A DNA stretch of 53,498 nucleotides from an uncultured Methylococcales bacterium (GTDB lineage: Bacteria > Pseudomonadota > Gammaproteobacteria > Methylococcales > Methylomonadaceae), in the NCBI GenBank assembly GCA_903902705.1, contig CAIUVX010000128.1:1-53498 (forward strand). Reading direction: 5' to 3'. The notes beneath the pieces are model-generated. The model was not told where the DNA came from. It searched no databases and saw nothing but the letters and a program-made list of their open reading frames with translations. The position numbers and the translations under genes are program-made. Position 1 is the first letter of the stretch, and every line of letters starts with the position of its first letter. Positions 52,571 to 53,498 of the stretch are shown here, piece by piece.

Positions 52571-52882
52571 TTATGCAGAAATGCCAGTAATCTGGATTTC
52601 TGTGTAGTATTGACGATGCCCCATTTGTTTCATGTGGTGCTTACGTCTTCTAAATTTAATGATTCTGATTTTTTTGTGTCTGCCTTGTGATAAAACGGTT
52701 GCAGTCACTTTCGCGCCTTCAATGAAAGGCAAACCGACTTTTACATCACCGTCTGATTCAATCATTAGCACTTCGTCAAATTCAATGCTGTCGCCTGTGC
52801 CTAGCTCTAGTTTTTCTATTTTTAAATAAGTACCTTCTTCCACACGGTACTGTTTACCACCTGTTTTAATTACCGCATACAT
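52571..52882 (-). CDS. rplU: 50S ribosomal protein L21
   Basis: The 103-residue protein starts [20 protein letters not shown] and contains the L21 signature [21 protein letters not shown] longer frame begins at 52993, but the ATG at 52882 matches the family, and the promoter below lies inside the longer frame, which excludes it. Confidence 0.98.
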   Translation of the reverse strand: MYAVIKTGGKQYRVEEGTYLKIEKLELGTGDSIEFDEVLMIESDGDVKVGLPFIEGAKVTATVLSQGRHKKIRIIKFRRRKHHMKQMGHRQYYTEIQITGISA

Positions 52883-52928
52883 CGGCGCAAGCTCCATCAA
52901 GCATAATCTGTTATAAAGTGAACAGAGA

Positions 52929-52957
52929 ATTATATTTTTAATTTTAAGTCGAGTCAA
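52929..52957 (-). promoter_or_regulatory. sigma-70 promoter of rplU-rpmA
   Basis: On the minus strand TTGACT (52957-52952), a 17-bp spacer and TATAAT (52934-52929) give a near-consensus promoter. The -10 lies 47 bp before the rplU ATG, which leaves a leader of about 40 bases. Confidence 0.85.
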
Positions 52958-53498
52958 TGAAAACCAACCGACCACACTTGAATAGGATAACATAAGAAAG
53001 ACATTGACACCATTTCTAGTTTATTGTGAAGAGTAGTAAGCGGTTTATTTTTATGTTTTAACCAGAAGTAAAATAACACAGGCTGTAATGAAGTAATGTG
53101 TTGGCATTATGACCCTTGCCAAGGAAAGGCAATGTATCAATCTACTCAATGCGTTGTATTACAGTAGCCAAGTTTCTATTCCTGTGGCGTTTGAAGTGGT
53201 ACGCAAGCCGACCTAGTTTTGCGATAAACCCCGTCCATATTGAAATTCATAGTTTTTTAGTGCGTCCTTAGTTGGGTGTTAAGCGGCTCATATTTCGACA
53301 AACTCTCAATAAATATCTTTTTTAATTTAAAAATCAATAGGTTATAATTATTGAAAAATGAAGAATTATGTCAAACAGAGGCTATTTCTTGGTAACGCCT
53401 TGATCCGCGAAGCGGGGCTTACTTTGCTCAGCACAAGCGACTTAACCTAAAACTATTGGTTTCTGAATAGATGCGGTTTTTTATGAACAAAAAAATCA
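52958..53498. other. region upstream of rplU to the window end
   Basis: Apart from the transposase remnant at 53109-53216, no gene is supported. The region is AT-rich. An ATG at 53483 opens MNKKI at the very edge and could begin a gene that continues outside, but it has no ribosome site that I can see. Confidence 0.5.
53109..53216 (+). pseudogene. DDE transposase remnant
   Basis: The frame reads MTLAKERQCINLLNALYYSS then QVSIPVAFEVVRKPT and stops at 53214. The INLLNALY...VSIPVAFEVV block is typical of a transposase family common in cyanobacteria and methanotrophs (IS4/IS701-like). Only about 35 codons remain, with no catalytic triad, so this is a relic. Confidence 0.6.

Noticed and set aside
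52883-52993. N-terminal extension of L21
   Set aside because: The region holds a near-consensus promoter and the extra residues do not match L21.
53483-53498. gene start at the right edge (MNKKI)
   Set aside because: Only five codons are visible, without a ribosome site; it cannot be judged.

Overview
The window looks like a chromosomal segment of a gammaproteobacterial methanotroph (order Methylococcales). Four things support this. It has a hopanoid set with squalene synthase, squalene-hopene cyclase and an HpnO-type aminotransferase. It carries a beta-RFAP synthase for tetrahydromethanopterin, the C1 carrier of methylotrophs. The housekeeping gene orders are gammaproteobacterial (comF/bioB, lptM-lysA, rplU-rpmA-obgE). 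CopC/CopD copper proteins sit inside the hopanoid operon. The placement is inferred from gene content; no methane monooxygenase or rRNA gene is present.

Layout. 1-2074: tail of an IS110-type transposase, an unknown small gene, a PilZ protein, a small coupled gene and comF on the minus strand. 2183-7087: a tightly overlapping biotin operon, bioB-bioF-X-bioH-bioC-bioD, where X is uncharacterised. 7088-13545: an unknown coiled-coil protein, a membrane-anchored Sel1 protein, a hybrid histidine kinase with an ethylene-receptor-like (ETR1-type) copper/ethylene-binding domain, and an LprI-tailed membrane protein. 13558-15125: a glycosyltransferase/PAP2 pair (minus). 15683-21962: an MltD-like lytic transglycosylase, argS, a SPOR protein, lptM, lysA and a DUF2058 gene. 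22039-24640: a nucleotidyltransferase, a HAD phosphatase and beta-RFAP synthase. 24851-27934: a one-polypeptide restriction-methylation enzyme. 28131-34785: a sulfur island of porin, sulfate-binding protein, serine acetyltransferase, family 2A encapsulin and encapsulated cysteine desulfurase. 35150-50692: the hopanoid region, with mlaA, hpnM and hpnH on the minus strand and squalene synthase, shc, hpnG, hpnN, hpnO, copC, copD, dxs and apt on the plus strand. 51116-52882: obgE, rpmA and rplU (minus). Transposase remnants lie at both window ends and behind the encapsulin operon.

The most notable system is the family 2A encapsulin nanocompartment at 30.8-34.8 kb. Serine acetyltransferase feeds cysteine synthesis, the shell protein builds the compartment, and the desulfurase cargo carries a long N-terminal extension containing a clearly duplicated loading-type motif. 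Sulfate uptake genes lie immediately upstream. In relatives this system stores elemental sulfur.

The second theme is short palindromic repeats. At least four families are scattered over the window. Two copies appear to have inserted in frame inside genes (bioC and the restriction-methylation enzyme), one supplies the stop codon of a gene, and one family precedes three successive transcription units at 7-12.4 kb. I saw no CRISPR array, tRNA or rRNA.
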